Assembly (NCBI GenBank): GCA_965234545.1
Contig: OZ248348.1
Coordinates: forward strand, 372,001 to 436,000
Reading direction: 5' to 3'
DNA length: 64,000 nt
Origin: Methylotenera sp965234545
GTDB taxonomy: Bacteria; Pseudomonadota; Gammaproteobacteria; Burkholderiales; Methylophilaceae
In this document: positions 18,379 through 26,090 of the stretch, piece by piece
How positions within the stretch are numbered: position 1 is the stretch's first letter
Layout of the letters: each line of letters opens with the position of its first letter
The notes under the pieces: model-generated
Databases searched by the model: none
The model's input: only the letters and a program-made list of their open reading frames with translations
What the model was told of the DNA's origin: nothing
Made by a program: the position numbers and the translations under genes

Positions 18379-18407
18379 TTGCGAAACCGACTAAAACCCA
18401 CTATATT
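18379..18407 (+). promoter_or_regulatory. Probable sigma-70 promoter for the leuA leader
   Basis: TTGCGA (18379-18384), exactly 17 bases, then TATATT (18402-18407). The predicted start near 18414 is only a few bases before the ATG of the leader ORF at 18417, so the leader would be nearly leaderless if this promoter is used. Confidence 0.5.
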
Positions 18408-18416
18408 TCTACCACT

Positions 18417-18536
18417 ATGTTGAATATATCCATTTCAAACACCGCATTTTTTCTGGCTTTATTGACCAGTGCCTTGCTATTGCGCAAATTAGCCGCCTTA
18501 CCTGCTGCTAGCTTACGCACGCAAAAACTGCGCTAG
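18417..18536 (+). CDS. Leucine-rich leader peptide upstream of leuA (putative)
   Basis: A 39-codon ORF with 11 leucine codons, including three in a row (TTG CTA TTG) inside TSALLLRKLAALPAA. It lies 150 bases upstream of leuA on the same strand, directly behind a promoter, in a 343-base gap that otherwise has no gene. Leucine codons of several kinds in a short upstream ORF are what ribosome-mediated attenuation by leucyl-tRNA would need. No good ribosome binding site precedes it. It could instead be a one-helix membrane microprotein. Too short to be certain. Confidence 0.45.
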   Translation: MLNISISNTAFFLALLTSALLLRKLAALPAASLRTQKLR

Positions 18537-18578
18537 CGCGCAAACTAAACCTCCCCAAACTACCGTTATTGTCTGTGC

Positions 18579-18627
18579 CTTGCATGATAAAAATGCAAGC
18601 AGGTGCTATTATTTGAGCTCATGCAGG
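18579..18627 (+). promoter_or_regulatory. Alternative RNA pairings between leader ORF and leuA
   Basis: Segment CTTGCATGA (18579-18587) can pair with ATGCAAG (18593-18599; 7 bp, 7-base loop) or, exclusively, with TCATGCAGG (18619-18627; 9 bp with one G-U). Mutually exclusive pairing is the pattern of an attenuator, but neither hairpin has a T-run, so any control would be by folding or translation, not a classical terminator. Confidence 0.35.
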
Positions 18628-18684
18628 TGGGCGTCAAGATAGCGAAATTTAGTAAAGCAAAAACCAAAAAATTAGGAAACTGTG

Positions 18685-20238
18685 ATGAAACAGGGTAACA
18701 AGCAAGCCGATCAAATTATTATTTTTGACACCACTTTACGCGATGGCGAACAAAGCCCCGGTGCGGCGATGACCAAAGAAGAGAAAATTCGCATCGCTAG
18801 GCAATTAGAAAAATTGGGCGTGAACGTCATAGAGGCGGGTTTTGCCGCTGCCAGCCCAGGCGATTTTGAGGCCATTTCTGAAATCGCCAAAATCATTAAG
18901 CAGTCCACTGTTTGTTCGCTAGCCCGTGCCAGCGAGAATGACGTGCGTCGCGCCGGTGAAGCGATTAAGCATGCCGCCAGTGGACGCATACACACGTTTA
19001 TTGCGACCAGCAAAATCCACATGGAAAACAAATTGCGCATGAGCGAAGACCAAGTGGTTGAGCGTGCCGTGCAAGCGGTGAAATGGGCCTTGGAATACAC
19101 CAAAGACGTGGAGTTTTCTGCAGAAGACGCGGTGCGTTCGGACATGGACTTTTTGGTGCGGGTGTTTGATGCGGTGATTGCGGCCGGCGCCACCACCATC
19201 AACGTGCCCGACACCGTTGGTTACTCTATCCCTGCACCTTGGGGCGAGCGCATGCGCGATTTAATTGCACGCGTCAAAGACAGCGACAAAGTGGTCTGGT
19301 CTACCCATTGCCATAACGATTTGGGCATGGCCGTGGCCAACTCATTGGCCGCCGTCATGGGTGGCGCACGGCAAGTCGAATGCACCATCAACGGCTTAGG
19401 CGAACGCGCCGGCAACGCCAGTTTGGAAGAAGTAGTGATGGCATTGCGCACGCGTCGCGATGTGTTCAACCTTGAGACCAGCATTGATGCCACGCAAATC
19501 GTGCCCACCAGTAAATTGGTGTCCACCATCACCGGTTACCCGGTGCAACCGAATAAAGCCATCGTCGGCGCCAATGCCTTTTCGCATGAATCCGGCATAC
19601 ACCAAGACGGCGTGCTTAAACACCGCGAAACCTATGAAATCATGCGCGCCGAAGACGTGGGCTGGGGCGCCAATAAATTAACCTTGGGTAAATTGTCTGG
19701 GCGCAATGCATTTAGATCGCGCTTAAAAGAATTGGGCATAGAGTTGGCCACGGAAGATTTGTTGAACGCCGCGTTTGCCCGCTTTAAAGATTTGGCCGAT
19801 AAAAAATCGGAAATCTTTGACGAAGATTTGCACGCCTTGGTTAGCGATGAATTCTTGTCTGTGGCCACCGAGCATTTTAAATTGGTTTACTTGCAAGTGG
19901 CATCGGTAACCGGTGAAGTGCCGCATGCCAGCATCACCTTGTCGGAAAATGGCCAAGAAAAACGTGCCGAAGCCAGTGGCGGTGGCCCAGTGGATGCCGC
20001 ATTCAAGGCCATAGAAAGCATCGCGCAAAGTGAGGCCGAATTGCAGTTGTATTCGGTTAACAACATCACCAGCGGCACCGATGCGCAAGGTGAAGTGACG
20101 GTGCGCTTGTCTAAAGGCGGTCGCATTGTTAATGGGCAAGGTGCCGACACCGACATCGTGGTGGCTTCTGTAAAAGCCTATTTAAATGCGCTAAATAAAA
20201 TACAGTCCAAATCGGAGCGGGCACACCCGCAGGTTTAG
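18685..20238 (+). CDS. leuA: 2-isopropylmalate synthase
   Basis: LeuA condenses acetyl-CoA with 2-ketoisovalerate, the first step of leucine synthesis, and is usually feedback-inhibited by leucine. The ATG at 18685 has AGGAAAC upstream; an in-frame GTG lies one codon earlier. The 517-residue protein has the HMGL-like barrel with FDTTLRDGEQSPGAAMT, the metal-binding HCHNDLGMAVANS (H-x-H), NGLGERAGNASLEE, and a C-terminal LeuA allosteric domain (about residues 395-510). Leucine control is further suggested by the upstream leucine-rich ORF. A strong hairpin follows the gene. Confidence 0.96.
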   Translation: MKQGNKQADQIIIFDTTLRDGEQSPGAAMTKEEKIRIARQLEKLGVNVIEAGFAAASPGDFEAISEIAKIIKQSTVCSLARASENDVRRAGEAIKHAASGRIHTFIATSKIHMENKLRMSEDQVVERAVQAVKWALEYTKDVEFSAEDAVRSDMDFLVRVFDAVIAAGATTINVPDTVGYSIPAPWGERMRDLIARVKDSDKVVWSTHCHNDLGMAVANSLAAVMGGARQVECTINGLGERAGNASLEEVVMALRTRRDVFNLETSIDATQIVPTSKLVSTITGYPVQPNKAIVGANAFSHESGIHQDGVLKHRETYEIMRAEDVGWGANKLTLGKLSGRNAFRSRLKELGIELATEDLLNAAFARFKDLADKKSEIFDEDLHALVSDEFLSVATEHFKLVYLQVASVTGEVPHASITLSENGQEKRAEASGGGPVDAAFKAIESIAQSEAELQLYSVNNITSGTDAQGEVTVRLSKGGRIVNGQGADTDIVVASVKAYLNALNKIQSKSERAHPQV

Positions 20239-20240
20239 CT

Positions 20241-20270
20241 TGCCAGCAGCGAGGTTGTCTCGCGCTGGCA
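20241..20270 (+). other. Strong GC-rich hairpin after leuA
   Basis: TGCCAGC-A-GCGAG, GTTGT loop, CTCGC-GCTGGCA: 12 bp with one bulged A. There is no T-run after it, so it looks more like an mRNA 3'-stabilising stem or a rho-linked stop than an intrinsic terminator. Confidence 0.5.
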
Positions 20271-20285
20271 GTCAACGCCCTTACC

Positions 20286-21161
20286 ATGCACATTAAACAA
20301 AAAACCCTGCTCATAGGCTTGTGCCTGTTTTGTACCTATTTCATATGGGGTTCCACTTACCTGGCCATCCGCTTTGGCATAGAAAGCTTTCCGCCGTTTC
20401 TGATGGCGGGCATACGCTTTACCTCAGCGGGCTTAATTTTATTCGTGCTGATGCGCTACTTAGGGGCGCCCAATCCGAATCGGCAGGAATGGCTGGGAGC
20501 CGGTGTTGTCGGCTTGTTGCTGCCGGCCTTGGGCAACGGCACCGTGTGTTACGTGCAGCAAACCGTGTCGTCCAGCGTGGCGGCCTTAGCCATCGCTACC
20601 GCACCAATCTGGATGGCTATTTTTTCCTCTATATGGGGGCACAAAATCACCGCTAGAGAATGGCTAGGCATGGCCGTGGGTTTGCTCGGCATAGGCTTGT
20701 TAAATTTAGGTGGCAGCTTGCACGGCAATTTAGTTGGTGCGCTCTTGTTGATTTTTGCCGCCGCTACCTGGTCGTTTGGTTCGGTATGGAGTAAACGTTT
20801 GGCGATGCCGGCCGGCTTCATGGCCAGTGCCGTGCAAATGTTGGTTGGCGGCCTGGCCTTGTTGCTCATCAGCAGCCTGCAAGGCGAAACTTGGCCGCAG
20901 CACATCAGCCACAAATCCTGGGCAGCCATGGTGTTTTTGGTGGTGTTGGGCTCATTGGTGGCCTACAGCGCTTATCAGTATTTACTAAACACCGTGCGAC
21001 CTTTGGTGGCCAGTAGCAACACCTTTATCAACCCGATAGTGGCATTTGTGTTGGGCATGCTGTTTGCCAACGAGCACGTTACCGGCATGGAAATCACGGC
21101 CTTGGCGGTGATATTGATAGGCGTATTTTTAGTGCTATCCAACCCGAATAAAGAATTATAA
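20286..21161 (+). CDS. EamA/DMT-family transporter
   Basis: A 291-residue, ten-helix inner-membrane protein with two EamA repeats (about residues 5-140 and 150-285). Conserved points are the GSTYLAIRFGIESFPPFLMAGIR-type first repeat, NGTVCYVQQTVSSSVAAL, and the second-repeat NTVRPLVASSNTFINPIVA segment. It belongs to the drug/metabolite transporter superfamily, closest in look to the YedA type; the substrate is unknown, though many relatives export amino acids or metabolites. It sits just after leuA, so amino-acid export is possible but unproven. Confidence 0.88.
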   Translation: MHIKQKTLLIGLCLFCTYFIWGSTYLAIRFGIESFPPFLMAGIRFTSAGLILFVLMRYLGAPNPNRQEWLGAGVVGLLLPALGNGTVCYVQQTVSSSVAALAIATAPIWMAIFSSIWGHKITAREWLGMAVGLLGIGLLNLGGSLHGNLVGALLLIFAAATWSFGSVWSKRLAMPAGFMASAVQMLVGGLALLLISSLQGETWPQHISHKSWAAMVFLVVLGSLVAYSAYQYLLNTVRPLVASSNTFINPIVAFVLGMLFANEHVTGMEITALAVILIGVFLVLSNPNKEL

Positions 21162-21184
21162 ATTTAACCGTAAAGACGATTGCA

Positions 21185-21853
21185 ATGAAACAAAACTTGG
21201 CCTTATTTGATTTAGATAATACCTTGCTGGCTGGCGACAGCGATTACAACTGGAGCTTGTTTTTAATTAAGCAGGGTTTGTTGGATGAAAAAACCCACCA
21301 CGAACGCAACGAGCAGTTTTACTTGGATTACAAAAACGGCAACTTGGATATTTACAAGTTTTTAGCCTTCCAATTAAAACCTTTGGCGGAACACAGCGTG
21401 GCCGATTTAAACGCCTTGCATGCTAAGTACATGGACAGCGTGATACGGCCCATGATGACGAAAAAGGCTCAGGATTTGGTTAATCAACATAAAGCCCAAG
21501 GCGATTTGTGTTTGGTTATTACCGCCACCAACAGCTTTGTCACCAAGCCGATTGCGCAAGCTTACGGCATAGTGCATTTGATCGGCACCGATCCGGAAAT
21601 GGTCAATGGGGCATACACCGGCGGCGTGGCCGGGGTGCCGAGTTTTCAAGAAGGTAAGGTGACGCGCTTAAAACTATGGTTGGCGGAGCGTGGTCAGGTG
21701 TTGGCGGATTTTGAGCAGAGTTATTTTTACAGCGATTCGCACAATGACTTGCCCTTGATGAAGCTGGTGACTCACCCGGTGGCGGTGGATGCCGATGCCA
21801 AGCTGACGGACTACGCGCAGCAACACGGTTGGCCGCACATCAGCTTGCGCTAG
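21185..21853 (+). CDS. HAD-IB family phosphatase
   Basis: A 222-residue cytoplasmic haloacid-dehalogenase-like phosphatase of subfamily IB. Motif I is LFDLDNTLLAGDSDYNW (nucleophile and acid aspartates, about residues 9-13), motif II TATNSFV, motif III the lysine around KVTRLK, and motif IV YSDSHNDLPLM. Related to SerB, but SerB itself is longer with an ACT domain, so phosphoserine need not be the substrate. It begins 24 bases after the EamA gene and probably shares its transcript. Confidence 0.87.
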   Translation: MKQNLALFDLDNTLLAGDSDYNWSLFLIKQGLLDEKTHHERNEQFYLDYKNGNLDIYKFLAFQLKPLAEHSVADLNALHAKYMDSVIRPMMTKKAQDLVNQHKAQGDLCLVITATNSFVTKPIAQAYGIVHLIGTDPEMVNGAYTGGVAGVPSFQEGKVTRLKLWLAERGQVLADFEQSYFYSDSHNDLPLMKLVTHPVAVDADAKLTDYAQQHGWPHISLR

Positions 21854-21856
21854 GTT

Positions 21857-22675
21857 TTAGCGGCCTAGCAAGACTTGCAGTATGAATTTGCTGCCTAGGT
21901 AGGCTAGCAGCAACAGCGCAAAGCCAGCCAAGGTCCAGCGTATGGCTTTCATGCCACGCCAACCGTAGCGAACGCGGCCAAATAATAAGGCGGCGTAGAT
22001 GACCCAACTGGCAATGGAAAACACCGATTTGTGATTGAACTGCAAGGGCTTGCCAAAAATTTCTTCAGAAAACAGCATGCCGCTCAACAGCGTAATGGTC
22101 AGTAAAACGAAGCCCATGCTGATGATTTGAAATAACAAGGCTTCCATCACCATTAAGGGTGGAAAGCTGGGCAGGCGCAATACGCTGGATTTGTTATGCA
22201 AGCTGCGTTCCGCAAACAGCATCAGCAGCGCATGCAAGGTGGCGAAGGTGAACAAGCTGTAAGCGAGCAAGGCGATGGCGATGTGCGCTAGGAATAAAGC
22301 CGATTCGCCGTTGGGGTAGGTGTGGTCTGCCACCATGTAGGCCGGCAGCACGGCAAACACCGCGGCTTGCGGCAAAATAAAGGCTTGCAAGCCGGCTAAA
22401 TTGTGTTTGCGATCGGCCCAGCCGTAGATCAATACGGTTAACCACGCTATCAAGGACAACACATTAAAAAAGCCTAAATTTAGGCCGTGGGAAAAGGTCA
22501 CTTGGTATAACAGCCAGGCGTGGATCAACAAACCCAAGGCCAGCAGGCCGGAGCGCAAACTGGCGCTGGGTTGGGCTAGCAAGGGTTGAGCGCTGACCCG
22601 AAAGTTGCTGGCCACCGCTAGGTAGATCAGCACTAAGGCCAAATAGGGCAGGCATTTTTGTAAGAGTTCAGTCAT
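21857..22675 (-). CDS. ypjD: CcsA/HemX-like inner membrane protein YpjD
   Basis: A 272-residue, eight-helix inner-membrane protein of the CcsA-related YpjD family (cytochrome c assembly protein domain), whose exact role is unknown. The start ATG at 22675 gives the usual MTELL beginning; an upstream TTG at 22693 would extend into the ffh promoter and is rejected. It is divergent from ffh, a neighbourhood conserved in many beta- and gammaproteobacteria. It lacks the tryptophan-rich WWD loop seen in the CcmC and CcmF proteins of this window, so it is not a haem lyase of the Ccm system. Confidence 0.85.
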   Translation of the reverse strand: MTELLQKCLPYLALVLIYLAVASNFRVSAQPLLAQPSASLRSGLLALGLLIHAWLLYQVTFSHGLNLGFFNVLSLIAWLTVLIYGWADRKHNLAGLQAFILPQAAVFAVLPAYMVADHTYPNGESALFLAHIAIALLAYSLFTFATLHALLMLFAERSLHNKSSVLRLPSFPPLMVMEALLFQIISMGFVLLTITLLSGMLFSEEIFGKPLQFNHKSVFSIASWVIYAALLFGRVRYGWRGMKAIRWTLAGFALLLLAYLGSKFILQVLLGR

Positions 22676-22705
22676 AACGTAATTATGGCGCAAATATGCG
22701 GTAAA

Positions 22706-22711
22706 TATAAT
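22706..22711 (+). promoter_or_regulatory. Probable -10 box of ffh
   Basis: TATAAT, 45 bases before the ffh ATG; -35 region TTATGG at 17 bases is weak. The 13 bases just upstream (AATATGCGGTAAA, 22693-22705) recur upstream of ribH at 58458-58470. Confidence 0.5.
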
Positions 22712-22756
22712 AGCTTGATGTAAAATCGCAAACTAAATGACTTGTAAGAGTAGACC

Positions 22757-24121
22757 ATGCTAGAAAACTTGACCGACCGCCTGCAGGGCGTCATTAAAAA
22801 TTTACGTGGCCAAGCCAGGCTAAGCGAAGAAAACATCAGCGATGCCATGCGTGAAGTACGCATGGCATTGCTAGAAGCCGACGTGGCCTTGCCGGTGGTG
22901 AAAGACTTCATCGCCCAAGTCAAGCAACGCGCGCAAGGCCAAGAAGTGCTGCAAAGCCTCACGCCTGGCCAAGCCGTCATACAAGTGGTGCACGATGAAT
23001 TAACCGCCTTAATGGGCAAGGCTAACGTGGCTTTAAATTTAGCCGCGGTGCCGCCCGCTATTATTTTAATGGCCGGCTTGCAAGGTTCGGGCAAAACCAC
23101 CACCTCCGCTAAATTAGCTAAATTACTCAAAGAGCAGAAAAAGAAAGTCTTGCTCGCCAGCGCCGACGTCTACAGGCCGGCGGCGATTGCCCAATTAAAA
23201 ACCTTGGCTCAGCAATTGGACGTGGCATGCTTTGACAGCAACGCCAGCCAAAAACCGCTGGACATTGCCAACGCCACCTTGGATTTTGCTAAGCGTGGTT
23301 ATTACGACGTGGTCATCTTTGATACGGCCGGCCGCTTAGGCATCGATGAAGCAATGATGGCTGAAATTCAAGCTCTGCACGCACTGCTCAAGCCGATTGA
23401 AACCCTGTTTGTGGTCGATGCCATGCAAGGCCAAGACGCGGTCAATACCGCTAAGGCTTTCGGCGATGCCTTGCCCTTAACCGGCGTGGTGCTGACAAAA
23501 TTAGACGGCGACTCTCGCGGTGGCGCGGCCTTGTCGGTGCGCCACGTTACCGGCAAGCCAATTAAATTCATCGGCGTCAGCGAAAAGGTAGACGGCCTGG
23601 AGCCTTTCCATCCTGAGCGCATGGCCTCGCGTATCTTAGGCATGGGCGACGTGCTGAGTTTGATTGAGCAAGCGCATAAAAATGTCGACTTAGCCGAAGC
23701 GCAAAAGTTGGCCGATAAAGTTAAAGCCGGAAAAAACTTTGACCTAGACGATTTTAAAATGCAGATGTCGCAAATGCGCAAAATGGGCGGCATGGGCGCC
23801 TTGATGGACAAGATGCCTAGCCAAATGGCTGGCATGGCCGCCAAGATGGACCCCAACGATGCCGACAAAGCCGTGCGCCGTATAGAAGGCATTATCAATA
23901 GCATGACACCACTGGAGCGCCGCAAACCCGAGCTGATTAAAGCCACGCGCAAAAAGCGCATAGCCGATGGCAGTGGTGTGCAAGTGCAAGAGGTGAACCG
24001 CTTGCTTAAGCAGTTTGAAGAAACGCAGAAAATGATGAAAATGTTTGCCAAAGGCGGCATGGCCAAAATGATGCGCAGCATGGGTAGCCTAATGGGCGGC
24101 AAAATGCCGGGCATGCGCTAA
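22757..24121 (+). CDS. ffh: Signal recognition particle protein Ffh
   Basis: Ffh with 4.5S RNA forms the signal recognition particle that targets inner-membrane proteins to SecYEG. The 454-residue protein has the N domain (1-90), the GTPase G domain with GLQGSGKTTTSAKL, DTAGRL, and TKLDGDSRGGAALS, and a methionine-rich M domain (about residues 325-450, many MxxM repeats such as QMSQMRKMGGMGAL). Length is standard. The 181 bases up to the tRNA-Lys gene hold the tRNA promoter. Confidence 0.98.
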   Translation: MLENLTDRLQGVIKNLRGQARLSEENISDAMREVRMALLEADVALPVVKDFIAQVKQRAQGQEVLQSLTPGQAVIQVVHDELTALMGKANVALNLAAVPPAIILMAGLQGSGKTTTSAKLAKLLKEQKKKVLLASADVYRPAAIAQLKTLAQQLDVACFDSNASQKPLDIANATLDFAKRGYYDVVIFDTAGRLGIDEAMMAEIQALHALLKPIETLFVVDAMQGQDAVNTAKAFGDALPLTGVVLTKLDGDSRGGAALSVRHVTGKPIKFIGVSEKVDGLEPFHPERMASRILGMGDVLSLIEQAHKNVDLAEAQKLADKVKAGKNFDLDDFKMQMSQMRKMGGMGALMDKMPSQMAGMAAKMDPNDADKAVRRIEGIINSMTPLERRKPELIKATRKKRIADGSGVQVQEVNRLLKQFEETQKMMKMFAKGGMAKMMRSMGSLMGGKMPGMR

Positions 24122-24202
24122 TGTCAAAAGACGACCAGCTAAGTAGCGTATTTAGTTCCCTGAGATAGGATAGAAAAACTTCATTTATTTCTCAGTTATC
24201 CG

Positions 24203-24231
24203 TTGACCTATGTTGCAGTTTCTAGCATAAT
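24203..24231 (+). promoter_or_regulatory. Strong sigma-70 promoter for tRNA-Lys
   Basis: TTGACC (24203-24208), exactly 17 bases, CATAAT (24226-24231): five of six matches in each hexamer. The predicted start is about 65 bases before the mature tRNA. Confidence 0.65.
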
Positions 24232-24302
24232 TGCGCCCTTTCGTAAGTGATGTAAATCAGTTGCGGAAATAAATAAGTAAGGAAATACCCATTACTTTAA
24301 AT

Positions 24303-24378
24303 GGGGCGTTAGCTCAGCTGGTAGAGCAGCGGACTTTTAATCCGTTTGTCGTGGGTTCGATCCCCGCACGCCCTACCA
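24303..24378 (+). tRNA. tRNA-Lys, anticodon TTT
   Basis: 76 bases including encoded CCA. Acceptor stem GGGGCGT/ACGCCCT (first pair G-U), D-arm AGCTCAGCTGGTAGAGC, anticodon loop CTTTTAA with TTT, T-loop GGTTCGATCC. Folds as a standard class I elongator lysine tRNA. Confidence 0.97.
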
Positions 24379-24390
24379 AATTTGGTAGTC

Positions 24391-24420
24391 AAAAAGCCGC
24401 AAGCGATTGCGGCTTTTTTT
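24391..24420 (+). terminator. Rho-independent terminator after tRNA-Lys
   Basis: AAAAGCCGCAA stem, GCGA loop, TTGCGGCTTTTTTT; a strong tetraloop hairpin with a T-tract, 12 bases after the tRNA. Confidence 0.92.
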
Positions 24421-24540
24421 CGCCTTACTTTCCCGTGTTAGCTAAACGCACTTTTTTAGCGTGCAGCAGTCCCATAGCGTATCGAAAAACAATTCCACTA
24501 AACAAGCGCAACTAGTCCGCACCCTAAAAGCCCCTTAGCC

Positions 24541-26067
24541 ATGAAAAGATTAATCCTCATCCTCGGCGATCAGTTGACTTTGGACAGCCCATTGTTAAGG
24601 CATTTCGACGCCAACACCGACGAAATCATCATGATAGAGTCGCAACACGAGGCGGATTACGTTTGGTCGCACAAGGCCAAGATTGCATTATTTCTATCCG
24701 CCATGCGGCATTTCGCGCAAACCTTGCAAGAGCAGGGTTACCCGCTGACTTACATAAAAGAATCCAAGCTGAGCATAACGCAGGTGCTCAAGGAAAAACT
24801 GCAAGCCATGCAGGCCAGCCATTTGTGCTGCGTGGAGCCGGGCGAGTGGCGATTAAAGTCGGCCATCACGGACTTGGCCTCATCCTTAAACGTGCAATTG
24901 CACATGCCCGATGACACGCATTTTTATTGCAGCAACGCGGAGTTTCGCGCTTGGGCCGCGGATAAAAAAGAGCTGCGCTTGGAGTATTTCTACCGCGCCA
25001 TGCGCAAAAAGCACGGTATTTTGATCGATGCGCATGACCAACCTGTGGGTGGCCAGTGGAACTTTGATGAGCAAAATAGAAAGCCGTATTCGAAACATGG
25101 CCCAGGCTTAATTAATGACCCCTTGGGCTTTGAGCCCGATGCCATCAGCCGCGAGGTGTTCGATTTTGTCGAAAGGCAATACCCCAAGCACCCTGGCGAA
25201 CTGGCGCATTTTGCCTGGCCGGTCACGCGTGAGCAGGCCCTGGCTGGATTGGAACATTTTGTCTGCCATAGGCTAGCGCAATTTGGCGCGCACCAAGATG
25301 CCATGTGGAAGCAAACCCCGTTTGGCTGGCATGCTGTACTGGCCAGCAGTTTAAATTTAAAACTGCTTAATCCCAGGGAAGTCATAGAGCGGGTATTGCT
25401 TGCCTATCAAGAGCAGGCCTTGGATTTGGCTGCCGTGGAAGGCTTTATTCGGCAAATACTCGGTTGGCGTGAATTCATACGCGGCATGTATTACTTAGAC
25501 ATGCCGGCCTTGGCCGAGGCCAACCATTACCAACACCAACGGCCTCTGCCAAGCTGGTATTGGACCGGGCAAAGCAAGATGCATTGCATGCAAGATGCCG
25601 TCGGTCAAACGCTGAAATACGGTTACGCTCACCACATTCAACGCCTCATGATTACCGGCAATTTCGCTTTGTTGGCCGAGCTTTCGCCCAAGCAGGTTTC
25701 CGACTGGTATTTGGCGGTATACGTGGACGCGATTGAATGGGTGGAGCTGCCCAATGTAGCTGGTATGGCCTTGTTTGCCAACGGTGGCCGCTTTACCAGC
25801 AAGCCCTATGTGGCGAGTGGCGCCTACGTGAAACGCATGAGCAATTATTGCGACCGTTGCCCTTACAAGCCCGAGCTGCGTTACGGTGAGCAAGCCTGCC
25901 CGATGACCAATCTTTACTGGCATTTTTTGATTAAGCACCAAGCGACGTTTCAAAAGAACCCGCGCACTCGATTGATGACCGCCAATTTGGCCAAGATCAG
26001 CCCAGAAGACCAGCAGCGCATAAAGGAACACGCGCAAATTATTTTGCAAAATAGCGATAAGCTATAG
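24541..26067 (+). CDS. Iron-sulfur bacterial cryptochrome/photolyase (PhrB-like, FeS-BCP)
   Basis: A 508-residue photolyase of the FeS-BCP group, whose known members (Agrobacterium PhrB, Rhodobacter CryB) repair (6-4) photoproducts or signal blue light and carry FAD, 6,7-dimethyl-8-ribityllumazine and a 4Fe-4S cluster. The N-terminal domain starts RLILILGDQL as in the family; the C-terminal FAD domain contains GFIRQILGWREFIRGMYY and NFALLAELSPKQVSDWYLAVYVDAIEWVELPN-type helices (residues about 300-410). Four cysteines, C349, C437, C440 and C453, show the PhrB cluster spacing (C-x2-C-x12-C with a distant upstream Cys). The lumazine could come from ribH elsewhere in the window. It is followed 23 bases later by a second photolyase-like gene. 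Confidence 0.92.
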   Translation: MKRLILILGDQLTLDSPLLRHFDANTDEIIMIESQHEADYVWSHKAKIALFLSAMRHFAQTLQEQGYPLTYIKESKLSITQVLKEKLQAMQASHLCCVEPGEWRLKSAITDLASSLNVQLHMPDDTHFYCSNAEFRAWAADKKELRLEYFYRAMRKKHGILIDAHDQPVGGQWNFDEQNRKPYSKHGPGLINDPLGFEPDAISREVFDFVERQYPKHPGELAHFAWPVTREQALAGLEHFVCHRLAQFGAHQDAMWKQTPFGWHAVLASSLNLKLLNPREVIERVLLAYQEQALDLAAVEGFIRQILGWREFIRGMYYLDMPALAEANHYQHQRPLPSWYWTGQSKMHCMQDAVGQTLKYGYAHHIQRLMITGNFALLAELSPKQVSDWYLAVYVDAIEWVELPNVAGMALFANGGRFTSKPYVASGAYVKRMSNYCDRCPYKPELRYGEQACPMTNLYWHFLIKHQATFQKNPRTRLMTANLAKISPEDQQRIKEHAQIILQNSDKL

Positions 26068-26090
26068 TTTTTTATTCACTGCAGCCAACC

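Noticed and set aside
20241..20270. Intrinsic terminator after leuA
   Set aside because: Hairpin is strong but has no T-run; kept only as a hairpin.
23368..24114. 248-residue minus-strand ORF
   Set aside because: Antisense shadow of the Ffh M and G domains; no family resemblance, serine/methionine-rich composition from reversed codons.
24303..24378. Integration site or genomic island at tRNA-Lys
   Set aside because: No integrase, no repeat of the tRNA 3' end downstream, and flanking genes are ordinary chromosomal genes.
25495..26049. 184-residue minus-strand ORF
   Set aside because: Antisense to the FAD domain of the FeS photolyase; no ribosome site or recognisable domain.
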